Assembly (NCBI RefSeq): GCF_900113035.1
Contig: NZ_FONX01000006.1
Coordinates: 62,001-126,000 of the forward strand
Reading direction: 5' to 3'
Source: Paracidovorax wautersii
GTDB taxonomy: Bacteria; Pseudomonadota; Gammaproteobacteria; Burkholderiales; Burkholderiaceae_C
Length of the DNA: 64,000 bases
The notes beneath the pieces were generated by a model. That model did not search any database. It saw only the letters and a list, made by a program, of their open reading frames with translations, and was not told the origin of the DNA. How positions within the stretch are numbered: position 1 is the first letter of the stretch; the number at the start of each line of letters is the position of its first letter. Of this stretch, positions 32,166-42,253 are shown one piece after another. The position numbers and the translations under genes are program-made.

Positions 32166-33152
32166 ATGGAAGTCCTCGTTCAGCCCCTCAATCGTGTCGT
32201 CCAGGTCGAGCCTGGGGCGAACCTCCTCGACGCCTTGCGCGCCGCGCAGGTGCCGATGTCGTACTCCTGCCTGGCGGGGCGGTGCGGCACGTGCCGCTGC
32301 CGCGTGATCGACGGCGAGGTAATGGACAACGGGCGGGAGCAGCAGTTCCCGCTGGACGCGGGCGAGACCTACGTGCTCGCATGCCAGACCCACATCACCG
32401 GATCCTGCACGATCGAGATTCCCGAGCCCGACGAGATCGTGGTCCATCCGGCGCGCATCGTCAAGGCGACGGTGAGCGCGGTGGAGGACCTGACGCACGA
32501 CATCAAGCGTCTCGTGCTCAAGCCGGCCAAGCCGATCGAGTTCTCGGCGGGCCAGTACGTCCAGCTGCAGTTCACCCCGGAGCACGCCCGTCCATACTCG
32601 ATGGCGGGCACCGCCGGCGACGAGATGTTCGAGTTCCACGTGCGGCTCGTGCCCGACGGGCGCGTCACGGGCTACATCGCCGGCGACCTCAAGGTGGGCG
32701 ACGCGGTGAAGGTCAGCGGCCCGCTGGGGTCTGCCTACCTGCGCCGCAAGCACGATGGCCCCATGCTCTGCGTCGCCGGAGGGACGGGGCTCGCGCCGAT
32801 CCTGTCCATCGTCCGCAGCGCCGTCGCCGCCGGCATGGCCAACCCGATCCATCTGTATTTCGGGGCGCGCTCGCCGCGCGACGTCTATGGCCGCGAATGG
32901 CTCGAGCAGCTGCGCCGCGAGCATCCGGCGCTGCACGTCCACGTCGTCGTCGCCTCCGGCCATGGCGGCGGGCCCCTGCGCACCGGCCTGGTCACGGAGG
33001 CGATCGAGCAGGACCTCGGCGACCTGTCCGGCTGGCGTGCCTACCTGTGCGGGTCGCCGCCGATGGTCGAGGCCGCATCGCTGGTCGTGCGCCGCAAGGG
33101 AATCGCACCGGGGCACGTCTACGCCGACGCGTTCTACAACCAAGGTACCTGA
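32166..33152 (+). CDS. nagAa: Ferredoxin reductase of salicylate 5-hydroxylase
   Basis: The 328-residue protein has an N-terminal plant-type 2Fe-2S ferredoxin domain (CLAGRCGTCRCRV plus a distal Cys near residue 75). An FAD domain (RPYSMAG at about 138) and an NAD domain (CVAGGTGLAPILSIVRSA, then CGSPPMVEA near the end) follow. It closely follows the NagAa/NahAa reductase in motif order and length. It passes electrons from NADH to the NagAb ferredoxin for the NagGH oxygenase. ATG 32166 gives the canonical N-terminus. It is the first gene of the operon. Confidence 0.93.
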   Translation: MEVLVQPLNRVVQVEPGANLLDALRAAQVPMSYSCLAGRCGTCRCRVIDGEVMDNGREQQFPLDAGETYVLACQTHITGSCTIEIPEPDEIVVHPARIVKATVSAVEDLTHDIKRLVLKPAKPIEFSAGQYVQLQFTPEHARPYSMAGTAGDEMFEFHVRLVPDGRVTGYIAGDLKVGDAVKVSGPLGSAYLRRKHDGPMLCVAGGTGLAPILSIVRSAVAAGMANPIHLYFGARSPRDVYGREWLEQLRREHPALHVHVVVASGHGGGPLRTGLVTEAIEQDLGDLSGWRAYLCGSPPMVEAASLVVRRKGIAPGHVYADAFYNQGT

Positions 33153-33169
33153 CAAGGAGAAGACCCCCC

Positions 33170-34216
33170 ATGGATGCTGCCGTCCGTCCTTCCTCGACGC
33201 TGAGCGAACGCTCGGCCTTCTACGAGCGCATCGGCGCCCATGGCCTGACGCCGCTGTGGGAGGTGCTGGGCGCGCTGGTCCCGCCGCAGCCGCGCTCGCC
33301 GGTCCAGGCCGCCCATTGGCGCTATTCGGCGCTGCGCGAGCATGTGATGGAGTCGGGCCGGTTGATCACCGCGGAGGAAGCCGAGCGCCGGGTGCTGATC
33401 CTGGAGAACCCCGCGCTGCGCGGCCAGTCCTGCATCACGCAGTCGCTCTATGCGGGACTGCAGCTCATCATGCCGGGCGAAGTGGCCCCCGCGCACCGCC
33501 ACACCCAGTCGGCGCTGCGGCTCGTGCTCGACGGCGAGGGCGCCTACACGGCCGTGGACGGCGAGCGGACCACGATGCGCCGGGGCGACTTCATCATCAC
33601 GCCGGCATGGACCTGGCACGACCATGGCAACCTGGGCAACGAGCCCGTCGTGTGGCTGGACGGGCTGGACATTCCCATCGTGCGCTTCCTGGACGCAGGT
33701 TTCGCCGAGAAGAGCCCCGAGCAGTACCAGCAGCCCCTGCGGCCGGAGGGCGATGCGCTCGCGCGCTACGGGGCCAACATGGCTCCGATGGACTACCAGC
33801 CGAGGACCTGGGAGCCGACGCGCGTCTTCGTCTACCCGTTCGAGCGCACGAAGCAGGCGCTGCTGGGCATCTCCCACGGCGCGCCGAATGCGCACGAAGG
33901 CTTCAAGCTGCGCTACCTGAACCCGGCGACCGGCGCGTCGCCGATGCCCACGATCGGCGCGTACGCGCAGCGCCTGCCCGCCGGCTTCGAGACCCGGCCC
34001 TACCAGAGCACCGACGGCACGGTGTACGTGTGCCTCGAGGGCAGCGGCGAGGCCGCGGTGGGTGAGCAGACATGGCGTTTCGAGGAGAACGACGTCTTCG
34101 TCGTGCCGTCCTGGCAGCCGCTGCGGCTGCGCGCCGGCACCGACGCCGTGCTCTTCAGCTTCTCCGACAGGCCGGTGCAGCAGGCGCTCGGCCTGTGGCG
34201 CGAAGCGCGCCTCTGA
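33170..34216 (+). CDS. nagI: Gentisate 1,2-dioxygenase
   Basis: The 348-residue bicupin cleaves gentisate to maleylpyruvate using Fe(II). The metal-site motif PAHRHTQSALRLVLDGEGAYT (first cupin, residues about 104-124) is canonical for this enzyme, followed by the third histidine region WTWHDHGN. It sits 17 bases after nagAa, with AAGGAGAAG before ATG 33170. Together with nagL and nagK it completes the lower gentisate route in this operon. Confidence 0.93.
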   Translation: MDAAVRPSSTLSERSAFYERIGAHGLTPLWEVLGALVPPQPRSPVQAAHWRYSALREHVMESGRLITAEEAERRVLILENPALRGQSCITQSLYAGLQLIMPGEVAPAHRHTQSALRLVLDGEGAYTAVDGERTTMRRGDFIITPAWTWHDHGNLGNEPVVWLDGLDIPIVRFLDAGFAEKSPEQYQQPLRPEGDALARYGANMAPMDYQPRTWEPTRVFVYPFERTKQALLGISHGAPNAHEGFKLRYLNPATGASPMPTIGAYAQRLPAGFETRPYQSTDGTVYVCLEGSGEAAVGEQTWRFEENDVFVVPSWQPLRLRAGTDAVLFSFSDRPVQQALGLWREARL

Positions 34217-34260
34217 GGAAAGACGCCACGGTGCAGCCCCCATTTTTGAAGGACCTTCTG

Positions 34261-34956
34261 ATGAAACTCGCCATCGACCCGCCCCACCTGCACACGCTGT
34301 CCATCGCCGGTGGCACCGAGCGTTTCCCGGTCAACCGCATCTACTGCGTGGGCCGCAACTACGCCGCGCATGCCCGCGAGATGGGCAAGGATCCGGACCG
34401 CGATCCGCCGTTCTTCTTCATGAAGCCGGCTTCCGCCGCGGTCGACGCGGCGCAGCCCGCGACCGTGCCGTATCCGCCCAAGACCAAGAACTACCACCAC
34501 GAGATCGAGCTCGTCCTGGCCATCGGGCGGGGCGGCAGCGACATCCCCGTCGACCGCGCGCTGGAGCACGTCTTCGGCTACGCCGTCGGGCTGGACATGA
34601 CGCGGCGCGACCTGCAGCTCGACGCGCGCGACAAGGGCCGCCCCTGGGAGTTCGGCAAGTCGTTCGCCTTCTCGGCCCCGATCGGGCCGCTGCACCGTGT
34701 CCAGGACGTCGGCCATCCCGCGCAAGGCGCGATCAGCCTGACCGTGAACGGGCAGCCGCGCCAGGCCTCGGACATCTCGAAGCTCATCTGGTCCGTCGCG
34801 GAGTGCATCGCCTACCTGTCGGAGTACGAGGCGCTGGAGCCCGGCGACGTGATCATGACCGGCACGCCGGAGGGCGTGAACGCCGTGCTGCCGGGCGACG
34901 CGATGCGCGGCGAGATCCAGGGGCTGGGGGCCATCGAGGTCCGGGTCGCCTCCTGA
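34261..34956 (+). CDS. nagK: Fumarylpyruvate hydrolase
   Basis: The 231-residue protein is of the FAH family: RIYCVGRNYAAHAREMG, the metal-ligand segment NYHHEIELVLAIG, then GYAVGLDMTRRDLQ and a terminal PGDVIMTGTPEGV. NagK hydrolyses fumarylpyruvate to fumarate and pyruvate. ATG 34261 begins the conserved N-terminus, 44 bases after nagI. A distinct FAH homologue lies at 62027-62980. Confidence 0.92.
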   Translation: MKLAIDPPHLHTLSIAGGTERFPVNRIYCVGRNYAAHAREMGKDPDRDPPFFFMKPASAAVDAAQPATVPYPPKTKNYHHEIELVLAIGRGGSDIPVDRALEHVFGYAVGLDMTRRDLQLDARDKGRPWEFGKSFAFSAPIGPLHRVQDVGHPAQGAISLTVNGQPRQASDISKLIWSVAECIAYLSEYEALEPGDVIMTGTPEGVNAVLPGDAMRGEIQGLGAIEVRVAS

Positions 34957-34988
34957 CGACGCCGGCCCCAAAAGACAAGGAGACCACG

Positions 34989-36251
34989 ATGAACCAGACG
35001 ACGAACATCTTTCCGGACCAGCCGCGGTGGGAGACCGAAGGCACCCACCGCATCCCGTTCCTCACCTATACGAGCGACGAGATCTACCGCCGCGAACTGG
35101 AGCGCTTCTTCTACAAGGGCCACTGGTGCTATGTCGGCCTGGAAGCCGAGATCCCGAACCCGGGGGACTTCAAGCGCACCGTCGTCGGAGAACGCTCGGT
35201 GATCCTCGTGCGTGACGCCGACGGCGGGATCAATGTCGTCGAGAACGTCTGCGCCCACCGGGGCATGCGCTTCTGCCGGGAGCGCCACGGCAACCGCAAG
35301 GAACTGGTCTGCCCCTACCACCAGTGGAGCTACACGCTCAAGGGCGACCTGCAGGGCGTGCCATTCCGGCGGGGCGTGAAGCAGGACGGCCAGGTGCACG
35401 GCGGCATGCCGGCGGACTTCAAGACCACGGACCATGGGCTCACCAAGCTGAAGGTCGCGGTGCGCGGCGGCGTGGTGTTCGCTTCGTTCGACCACGAGGT
35501 CGAGCCGCTCGAGGACTTCCTTGGCCCGACCATCCTGGGCTACTTCGACCGGCTCTTCAACGGGCGCAAGCTCAAGATCCTCGGCTACAACCGCCAGCGC
35601 ATTCCGGGCAACTGGAAGCTGATGCAGGAGAACATCAAGGACCCCTACCACCCGGGCCTGCTGCACACCTGGTTCGTCACCTTCGGGCTCTGGCGCGCCG
35701 ACAACAAGTCGCAGCTGCGCATGGACGACAAGCACCGGCATGCCGCGATGATCTCGACCCGCGGCACGGGCGGCAAGGCCGAGCAGGTGACCCAGGTGTC
35801 GAGCTTCAAGGAGAGCATGCAGCTCAACGATCCGAAGTTCCTCGACATCGTGCCCGAGCCCTGGTGGGGCGGGCCCACAGCCGTGATGACCACGATCTTC
35901 CCCAGCGTCATCCTGCAGCAGCAGGTCAACAGCGTCTCGACGCGCCATATCCAGCCCAACGGCCACGGCAGCTTCGACTTCGTCTGGACCCATTTCGGTT
36001 TCGAGGACGACGACGAGGTGATGACCCAGCGCCGGCTGACGCAGGCCAACCTCTTCGGTCCGGCCGGCTTCGTCTCGGCCGACGACGGCGAGGTCATCGA
36101 GTTCTCGCAGCAGGCCTTCGAAAGCAAGCCCTTCCACCGCGCGGTCGCCGAGCTCGGCGGCCACGGGGTCGAAGACACCGAGCACATGGTCACCGAGACG
36201 CTGATCCGGGGCATGTACCGCTACTGGCGCGACGTGATGGAGGCCGAATGA
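34989..36251 (+). CDS. nagG: Salicylate 5-hydroxylase large (Rieske oxygenase alpha) subunit
   Basis: The 420-residue protein has a Rieske 2Fe-2S site, CAHRGMRFC ... CPYHQW (residues about 82-106), then a catalytic domain with a mononuclear iron site. The latter includes [13 protein letters not shown] with the bridging Asp and the His ligands. It closely follows NagG, which hydroxylates salicylate to gentisate with NagH, NagAb and NagAa. The start at 34989 is 32 bases after nagK, and its stop overlaps nagH as ATGA. Confidence 0.93.
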   Translation: MNQTTNIFPDQPRWETEGTHRIPFLTYTSDEIYRRELERFFYKGHWCYVGLEAEIPNPGDFKRTVVGERSVILVRDADGGINVVENVCAHRGMRFCRERHGNRKELVCPYHQWSYTLKGDLQGVPFRRGVKQDGQVHGGMPADFKTTDHGLTKLKVAVRGGVVFASFDHEVEPLEDFLGPTILGYFDRLFNGRKLKILGYNRQRIPGNWKLMQENIKDPYHPGLLHTWFVTFGLWRADNKSQLRMDDKHRHAAMISTRGTGGKAEQVTQVSSFKESMQLNDPKFLDIVPEPWWGGPTAVMTTIFPSVILQQQVNSVSTRHIQPNGHGSFDFVWTHFGFEDDDEVMTQRRLTQANLFGPAGFVSADDGEVIEFSQQAFESKPFHRAVAELGGHGVEDTEHMVTETLIRGMYRYWRDVMEAE

Positions 36252-36733
36252 TGGCGGCGACCCTGAACTTCGAAGACTGGCTGGCGCTGACCCAGCTGCA
36301 CGCGGACTACGCGAGCGCCGTCGACTCCGGCAACTGGGACCTGTGGCCCGAGTTCTTCACCGAGGACGGCGTCTACCGCCTGCAGCCGCGTGAGAACCAC
36401 GAGCGCGGGCTGCCGCTGGCGACGCTGTCGTTCACGAGCAAGGGCATGCTCAAGGACCGCGTGTACGGCATCAAGGAGACGCTGTTCCACGATCCCTACT
36501 ACCAGCGCCATGTCGTGGGCAGCCCGGTGGTGCGCGGCCTCGACGAGGGCCGCATCCGCTGCGAATCCAACTATGCGGTGTTCCGGACCAAGCTGTCGGA
36601 CGCCTCGACCGTGTTCAACGTCGGGCGCTATCTGGATGTGGTGGTGCGCACCCCCGAAGGCCTCAAGTTCGCGTCCCGGGAGTGCATCTACGACACCGAG
36701 ATGATCCCCAACTCCATCATCTATCCGGTCTGA
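36248..36733 (+). CDS. nagH: Salicylate 5-hydroxylase small (beta) subunit
   Basis: The 161-residue protein has the SnoaL/NTF2-like beta-subunit fold of ring-hydroxylating oxygenases: [32 protein letters not shown] at the N-terminus and [13 protein letters not shown] at the C-terminus. It assembles with NagG in an alpha3beta3 oxygenase. ATG 36248 overlaps the nagG stop by four bases, ensuring coupled translation. Confidence 0.92.
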   Translation: MMAATLNFEDWLALTQLHADYASAVDSGNWDLWPEFFTEDGVYRLQPRENHERGLPLATLSFTSKGMLKDRVYGIKETLFHDPYYQRHVVGSPVVRGLDEGRIRCESNYAVFRTKLSDASTVFNVGRYLDVVVRTPEGLKFASRECIYDTEMIPNSIIYPV

Positions 36734-36740
36734 GGCCACC

Positions 36741-37724
36741 ATGCAGACAGCCGCTACGAACCGTCCTTCGAGGCCGGCGAACGTGCGCCGATGGCGTCTG
36801 CTCGGCGCGGGGCTGCTGGCGGCCACCTTGGTCGCCGGCGGCCTGCTGCTTCGCGAGCCGCCCGAGGAATGGGGCTGGGCGCAGGCGGCGATCGCAGGCT
36901 GCCTGCTGTGGTCCCTCACCTTCTGGTGGCGGCTGGAACTGCCGGCAGAGGCGGCGCCGCCCGACACAGGCCGGACGCCTGCCGAAATGCTGCCCGACCC
37001 CGAACCGCCGCCTGCGCTCGAGCCAACGGTCTCGGCCACTGACTTCTCCTACGACCTGCAGCGCCTCGATGCCTCCATCCAGACGTGCATCGGCCTCATG
37101 GATCGGGCCACCGAGATGGCGCGCGGCGCCGGCGCAAAGATCGAGGAAGGTGCGGCATCGGTGCGCGAGATCGGCGGGGCGATCTCCAGCCTCGACGAGA
37201 TCCTGCACGAGTCGTCCAGGACCTTCGGGGAGCTGCGCACGCGTGCTTCGCGCATCGCGGACGTTGCCGGAAGCGTCAAGACCATCGCGCGGCAGACCAA
37301 CCTGCTGGCGATCAACGCCGCCATCGAGGCGAGCCGCGCAGGCCAGATCGGCCGCGGGTTCGGCGTCGTCGCTGCGGAAGTGAAGGCCCTGGCGGCGCGC
37401 AGCGACCTCGCGGCGGCCGAGATCGAGAAGCTGGCCGACGGGCTGCAGCAGAGCTGCGCCCTGACCGAGCAGCAAGTGAGCCGTGCGGCGGACGTGAGCG
37501 AGACGGGCCAGCGCTTGAACAGCTCCGTGCAAGGTGTCATACGCGATGTCCAGGAGAGCGCGGCGCAACGCGTGAAGGTGGTGGCGGAGGTCGCCGACGG
37601 CCTGCACCTGCAGCAGCGCGTCCTGCAGCGGATGCAGCAGTCGATGGCCGGCGAGGCGATGCCGGCGGTCCATGCGCAGCGCCGGGCGGCGCCAAAGATT
37701 CCAAGCCCCATGAGATCAACCTGA
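36741..37724 (+). CDS. Methyl-accepting chemotaxis protein without a large periplasmic domain (NagY-like)
   Basis: The 327-residue protein has two membrane helices close together (residues about 20-38 and 47-63), then a chemoreceptor signalling domain. Its conserved hairpin tip is [34 protein letters not shown] (about 188-221, in two parts). With only a short loop between helices, it cannot sense a ligand in the classical periplasmic way. Its place inside the salicylate operon suggests chemotaxis to aromatics or to their metabolism, like NagY of Ralstonia U2. Confidence 0.85.
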   Translation: MQTAATNRPSRPANVRRWRLLGAGLLAATLVAGGLLLREPPEEWGWAQAAIAGCLLWSLTFWWRLELPAEAAPPDTGRTPAEMLPDPEPPPALEPTVSATDFSYDLQRLDASIQTCIGLMDRATEMARGAGAKIEEGAASVREIGGAISSLDEILHESSRTFGELRTRASRIADVAGSVKTIARQTNLLAINAAIEASRAGQIGRGFGVVAAEVKALAARSDLAAAEIEKLADGLQQSCALTEQQVSRAADVSETGQRLNSSVQGVIRDVQESAAQRVKVVAEVADGLHLQQRVLQRMQQSMAGEAMPAVHAQRRAAPKIPSPMRST

Positions 37725-37735
37725 GAGTACCGAGC

Positions 37736-38053
37736 ATGAGTGAAGCACCCTGGACCGACGTCCTCGCAGCGGATGAGCTGCCCACCGACGATGTCTGCGG
37801 CCTCGCGGTGGACGGGCGCGACATCGCGATCTACACCGTCGCCGATGCCGTCTACGCGACCGACAACATCTGCACGCACGGCCACGCGCGCCTGTGCGAC
37901 GGATTTCTCGACGGGCACGAGATTGAATGCCCTTTGCACCAGGGCAAGTTCGACGTGCGCGATGGCCGTCCGCTCTGCGATCCGGTGACGGTGCCGCTGC
38001 GGCGGTACCCGGTCCGCGTCGAAGGTGGGCGGGTGTACCTCCAGCTGGACTGA
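37736..38053 (+). CDS. nagAb: Rieske-type ferredoxin
   Basis: The 105-residue protein has the Rieske motif CTHGHARLC ... CPLHQGKFD (residues about 44-69) and the terminal VPLRRYPVRVEGG typical of oxygenase ferredoxins. It would shuttle electrons from NagAa to NagGH. The ATG at 37736 lies 11 bases after the chemoreceptor stop. Confidence 0.9.
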   Translation: MSEAPWTDVLAADELPTDDVCGLAVDGRDIAIYTVADAVYATDNICTHGHARLCDGFLDGHEIECPLHQGKFDVRDGRPLCDPVTVPLRRYPVRVEGGRVYLQLD

Positions 38054-38057
38054 CCGC

Positions 38058-39092
38058 ATGTCTGCCGCAGAAGTGAACACCATGGATCCGTCGGCCGTGC
38101 CGCGCACGGGGCTCAGCCGACGGCGTTTCGCGTCGCTGGCGTGCGGCGTGGCCGCCGTCGCTGCAGGCGGCGGGGCGTTCGCCCAGGGCGACGCGCGCGT
38201 GGCCAGAGTGCTGGTCGGGTCCCAGGCGGGCGGCGTGGCCGACGCGATCGCGCGCATCTTCGTGAGCCGGCTGCGGGGCGCGTTTCCGGGGGATGTCATC
38301 GTGGACAACCGGCCCGGCGCCGGCGGCCGGCTGGCCGTCGAAGCGCTGCGCAGCGCGCGGCCCGATGGCAGCACCCTGCTGTTCACCGCGGACTTCGTGT
38401 TGACGGTCTACCCGCACAGCTACCGGAAGCTGCCCTACGACCCGCTGCGTGACTTCGCGCCCATCGCCGCGCCGGTGCGGACCGCGCTGGTGCTGTCGGC
38501 CGGTCCGGCGCTGCCCGCGAGCGTGAAGACCCTGACCGATTTCTTGCGCTGGTGCCGTGCCCATCCCCAGCAGGCCGCCTATGCATCGCCGGGCGCCGGC
38601 AGCACGGCCCACTTCGCGGGCTTCATGCTCGCGAAGGCGGCCGGCGTCGAACTGACGCATGTGCCCTACAAGGGCGGCGCCCCGGCCCTGCAGGACCTGC
38701 TCGGAGGGCAGATCCCGGTCAGCTTCAACCCGGTGGGCGAGGTGCTTCCCTACCTGCAGAGCGGGAAGCTGCGCGTGCTGGCAACCACGGGCGCCCGGCG
38801 CAGCCGCCTGCTCCCGCAGGCGCCCACGCTGGCCGAGGCGGGCTTCCCGGGGATCGTGATCGAACCTTGGCTGGGATTCCTGGCGCCCGCCGGGACGCCG
38901 GAGGCGGTCGTGGCCCGGCTCTCGGCAGCGATCGGCGATCTGGCCCGGCAGGCCGATGTGGCCGAAGCCCTCGACCGCCAGGGACTGGACGTGGTGGCGT
39001 CGACGCCGGCGTCGCTCGCGTCCCAGATCCGCAGCGACCTGGACCTCTGGGCCCCGGTGGTCAAGGCATCGGGCTTCACGGCGGAGGACTAG
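38058..39092 (+). CDS. Bug-family periplasmic binding protein (TctC type)
   Basis: The 344-residue protein has a Tat-like signal (SRRRFASLACGVAAVAAGGGAFAQ, residues about 15-38). The Bug fold follows, with GSQAGGVADAIARIF, DNRPGAGGRLAVEAL and VPYKGGAPALQDLLGGQIPVSF. Bug proteins bind carboxylates, here probably salicylate or gentisate. No TctAB membrane partners are nearby, as is usual for Bug genes in Burkholderiales. It is 4 bases after nagAb. Confidence 0.9.
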   Translation: MSAAEVNTMDPSAVPRTGLSRRRFASLACGVAAVAAGGGAFAQGDARVARVLVGSQAGGVADAIARIFVSRLRGAFPGDVIVDNRPGAGGRLAVEALRSARPDGSTLLFTADFVLTVYPHSYRKLPYDPLRDFAPIAAPVRTALVLSAGPALPASVKTLTDFLRWCRAHPQQAAYASPGAGSTAHFAGFMLAKAAGVELTHVPYKGGAPALQDLLGGQIPVSFNPVGEVLPYLQSGKLRVLATTGARRSRLLPQAPTLAEAGFPGIVIEPWLGFLAPAGTPEAVVARLSAAIGDLARQADVAEALDRQGLDVVASTPASLASQIRSDLDLWAPVVKASGFTAED

Positions 39093-39167
39093 CGGCGCTC
39101 ATGCGCGATCGACCCGGACGCGCGCGGCGCGGCGGTTTCTTGGAAGAACGACCCAAAGGAGACAGAA

Positions 39168-40328
39168 ATGATGATCCGAGCACTCTGGAAAGCAGCATGC
39201 GGTGCAGCCATGGCAGCACCGCTCCTCGCGGCGCAGGCCGCCAACATCGGCCTGGTGGCGCCGCTGTCGGGGCCGCAGGCGATCGTGGGCCAGGACCAGG
39301 TCGACGGCTTCATGCTGGCCGTCGAGCAACTGGGCGGAAAGCTCGGCGGCCAGGCCACCAGCGTGTTCAAGGAGGACGACCAGCTCCGGCCCGAGGTGGG
39401 GCAGCAGGCCGTGCGCAAGCTGATCGACAAGGACAAGGTGGACGCCATCGTCGGGCTGTCGTTCTCCAACGTCCTCATGGGCAGCCTGCCGCGCATCGCG
39501 GAGTCGGGCGTGGTCGCGATCGCGACCAATGCCGGCCCGTCGCCGATCGCCGGCGCGCAGTGCAAGCCTTCGGTGTTCTCGATGGCGTGGCAGAACGACG
39601 GCGCGGCCGAGGCGATGGGCAAGTTCGTGCAGGACAAGGGCGTCAAGCGCGTCTACCTGATGGCGCCGAACTACCAGGCCGGCAAGGACATGCTGGCCGG
39701 CTTCAAGCGCTTCTACAAGGGCGAGGTGGTCGACGAGGTCTACACCCAGGTCAACCAGCTCGACTACTCGGCCGAGATTGCGCAGCTGCAGGCGGCGCGG
39801 CCGGATGCCGTGTTCGTGTTCTATCCGGGCGGCATGGGGATCAACTTCGTCAAGCAGATGAGCCAGTCGGGCCTGAGCGGCAAGCTGCCGCTGTATTCGG
39901 TGTTCACGGTCGACGGCACGACCCTGCCGTCGCTGCGCGAGGCGGCCGTCGGCACCCTCAGCGGCGGCATGTACGACGCGGCGCTGGACACGCCGGAGAA
40001 CCGCAGCTTCGTCGCGGCCTTCGAAGCGAAGTACAAGCGCACGCCCAGCCTCTACGCCGCCACGGGCTACGACGCGGCGAACCTGCTCGACATCGCCCTG
40101 AAGAAGAGCGGAGGCGATGCGAAGAAGCTGGCGGCGGCGGTCAAGGCCTCCGCGCCGGAGCTCAAGTCGGTGCGCGGCCCGTTCCGCTTCGGCAAGAACA
40201 ACATGCCGGTGCAGGACTACTACGCGTTCGGGACCGTGCGCGAGGGCGGGAAGGTGACGACCCGGGTCGTGGGCACGCCGCTCAAGGCGCATGTCGACGC
40301 CTACGCCGCGCAGTGCCCGCTGAACTGA
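39168..40328 (+). CDS. ABC importer periplasmic substrate-binding protein (branched-chain/aromatic type)
   Basis: The 386-residue protein has a Sec signal (residues 1-24, ending AAQA) and the Peripla_BP_6 fold: NIGLVAPLSGPQAIVGQDQVDG, VDAIVGLSFSN and ATGYDAANLLDIALKK. It heads a five-component HAAT importer cassette inside the salicylate operon, so an aromatic acid is the likely ligand instead of leucine. An AAAGGAG site precedes ATG 39168. Confidence 0.9.
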   Translation: MMIRALWKAACGAAMAAPLLAAQAANIGLVAPLSGPQAIVGQDQVDGFMLAVEQLGGKLGGQATSVFKEDDQLRPEVGQQAVRKLIDKDKVDAIVGLSFSNVLMGSLPRIAESGVVAIATNAGPSPIAGAQCKPSVFSMAWQNDGAAEAMGKFVQDKGVKRVYLMAPNYQAGKDMLAGFKRFYKGEVVDEVYTQVNQLDYSAEIAQLQAARPDAVFVFYPGGMGINFVKQMSQSGLSGKLPLYSVFTVDGTTLPSLREAAVGTLSGGMYDAALDTPENRSFVAAFEAKYKRTPSLYAATGYDAANLLDIALKKSGGDAKKLAAAVKASAPELKSVRGPFRFGKNNMPVQDYYAFGTVREGGKVTTRVVGTPLKAHVDAYAAQCPLN

Positions 40329-40338
40329 GGAGCGGCCC

Positions 40339-41259
40339 GTGAACCCCACGCTGCTGCTCGCGCAGCTGCTCAACGGCCTGCAGTACGGCGTCCTGCTGTT
40401 CCTGCTGGCCGCGGGCCTGACCCTGGTGTTCGGGATCATGAGCTTCGTGAACCTGGCGCACGGATCGCTCTACATGGTGGGCGCCTATGCCGCGGCGCTG
40501 GCCTACGGCGCCGGGGCGTCCTTCGCGCTGGCGATGCTCGCGGCGATGGCCGCGGCATTCGCGGTCGGGCTGATCCTGGAGGCCACGGTCGTGTCCCGGC
40601 TGTACCGGCGCGACCACCTGGACCATGTCCTGGCCACCTTCGGCCTGGTCATGTTCTTCAACGAGGCGGTGCGGATCGTGTGGGGCCCCCAGCCCTTGTT
40701 CGTCCAGGTCCCCGACAGCCTGGCCGGCACCGTGGACCTGCTGGGCTTCGGCTATCCCCTCTACCGCTTCGCGATCATCGGAGCCGGGCTCGTGGTCGCC
40801 GCCGGCAGCTACCTGCTCATCCACAGGACGCGGGTCGGCATGCTGATCCGCGCCGGCGCGCAGAACCCGCAGATGGTGGCGGCGCTCGGCATCCCCATCG
40901 GGCTGCTCAACGCATTCCTCTTCGCCGTGGGCGCCATGCTGGCCGGCGTCGCCGGCGCCATGGCCGGACCGGTGCTGTCGGTGCAGTCGGGGATGGGGGA
41001 CGCCGTGCTCATCACGACCCTCGTCGTCATCGTCATCGGCGGCATCGGCTCGGTCACGGGGGCCTTCTACGCGGCGCTCATCGTCGGCGTCGTGGACACG
41101 ATGGGCCGGGTGTACCTGCCCCTGCTGCTGCGCCAGGTCGCCGACCGGTCGGTGGCCGACGCGGCGGGCCCCGCGCTGGCGTCGATGAGCGTGTACCTGC
41201 TGATGGCGCTGGTCCTCGCCCTGCGCCCGCAAGGCCTGTTTCCCGCGCACCGCACCTGA
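40339..41259 (+). CDS. livH: ABC importer permease, LivH type
   Basis: The 306-residue protein has about eight membrane helices with the LivH landmarks LLNGLQYGVLLFLLAAGLTLVFGIMSFVNLAHGS at the N-terminus (in two parts) and GIGSVTGAFYAALIVG near the end. GTG 40339 is the start, after GAGGAGC. It forms the channel with the LivM-type permease for uptake of the operon's aromatic substrate. Confidence 0.9.
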   Translation: MNPTLLLAQLLNGLQYGVLLFLLAAGLTLVFGIMSFVNLAHGSLYMVGAYAAALAYGAGASFALAMLAAMAAAFAVGLILEATVVSRLYRRDHLDHVLATFGLVMFFNEAVRIVWGPQPLFVQVPDSLAGTVDLLGFGYPLYRFAIIGAGLVVAAGSYLLIHRTRVGMLIRAGAQNPQMVAALGIPIGLLNAFLFAVGAMLAGVAGAMAGPVLSVQSGMGDAVLITTLVVIVIGGIGSVTGAFYAALIVGVVDTMGRVYLPLLLRQVADRSVADAAGPALASMSVYLLMALVLALRPQGLFPAHRT

Positions 41260-41269
41260 GGGGCCGACG

Positions 41270-42253
41270 ATGACCGACTTCCTTCGACCGTCGCGCGCGC
41301 TGCTGCCGCTGCTGTTCGTCCTGCTGGCCTGCGTGCCCTTCGCGGCGGCCGCGGCGCAGCAGCCGTTCTGGACCTCGTTCTTCGCGCGCATCCTGGTCTA
41401 TGCGATCGCGGCGAGCGCCTTGAACCTCGCCCTCGGCTACGGCGGCCTGGTGAGCTTCGGCCACGCCCTGTTCCTCGGCGTCGGCGCGTACGCCGTCGCG
41501 CTGCCCGCGTTCCACGGCATCGGCAGCGGCTGGGTCCACCTGCTGTTCTGCCTGGCCGGCGGCGCCGCGGTGGCGCTGGTGATCGGCGCGATCAGCCTGC
41601 GCACCTCGGGGATGGCCTTCATCATGATCACGCTCGCCTTCGCGCAGATGGGCTACTTCCTGCTGGTCAGCCTGAAGGTCTATGGGGGCGACGACGGACT
41701 GCCCCTGGCCGCGCCGAGCCGCTTCGGCGCGCTGGACCTCGGGTCCGCGCCGGTGCTGTACGGGGCCGCGTGGGCCGTGCTGCTCGCGCTGACCTGGTGG
41801 ATGTCGCGGCTGCGGGCCGCGCCCTTCGGCATGGCCCTGCGGGCCGCGCGCCAGAACGCCCGGCGCGTCGATGCCATGGGGCTGCAGTCGCGGCGCCTGC
41901 AGCTCGCGGCCTTCACGCTGTCCGGCACGGCGTGCGCGCTGGCCGGCGCCTTGCTCGCGAACCTGAATGCCTTCGTGTCGCCGAGCTCGATGTCCTGGTC
42001 CGTGTCCGGGGAGCTGATCGTGATGGTCGTGCTGGGCGGCATCGGCACGGTGGCCGGGCCGGTGGTGGGCGCGCTGGTCTTCCTCGGACTCGAGGAGGGA
42101 TTGAAGGGGGTCACCGAGCACTGGATGGTCCTGTTCGGGCCGCTGATCGTGCTCATGGCCTTGTTCGGGCGCCGCGGCATCGTCGGCTGGATCGAGGCCC
42201 TGGAGCTGTCCCGGTGGCCCGCCAGGGCCGGCACCGGACGGGGGAGGCGCTGA
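41270..42253 (+). CDS. livM: ABC importer permease, LivM type
   Basis: The 327-residue protein has about nine membrane helices and the LivM motifs ASALNLALGYGGLVSFGHALFLGVGAYA and GGIGTVAGPVVGALVF. The start at 41270 is preceded by the same 12 bases (GAGGGGCCGACG) that precede livF. Its stop overlaps the next start as TGATG. Confidence 0.9.
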   Translation: MTDFLRPSRALLPLLFVLLACVPFAAAAAQQPFWTSFFARILVYAIAASALNLALGYGGLVSFGHALFLGVGAYAVALPAFHGIGSGWVHLLFCLAGGAAVALVIGAISLRTSGMAFIMITLAFAQMGYFLLVSLKVYGGDDGLPLAAPSRFGALDLGSAPVLYGAAWAVLLALTWWMSRLRAAPFGMALRAARQNARRVDAMGLQSRRLQLAAFTLSGTACALAGALLANLNAFVSPSSMSWSVSGELIVMVVLGGIGTVAGPVVGALVFLGLEEGLKGVTEHWMVLFGPLIVLMALFGRRGIVGWIEALELSRWPARAGTGRGRR

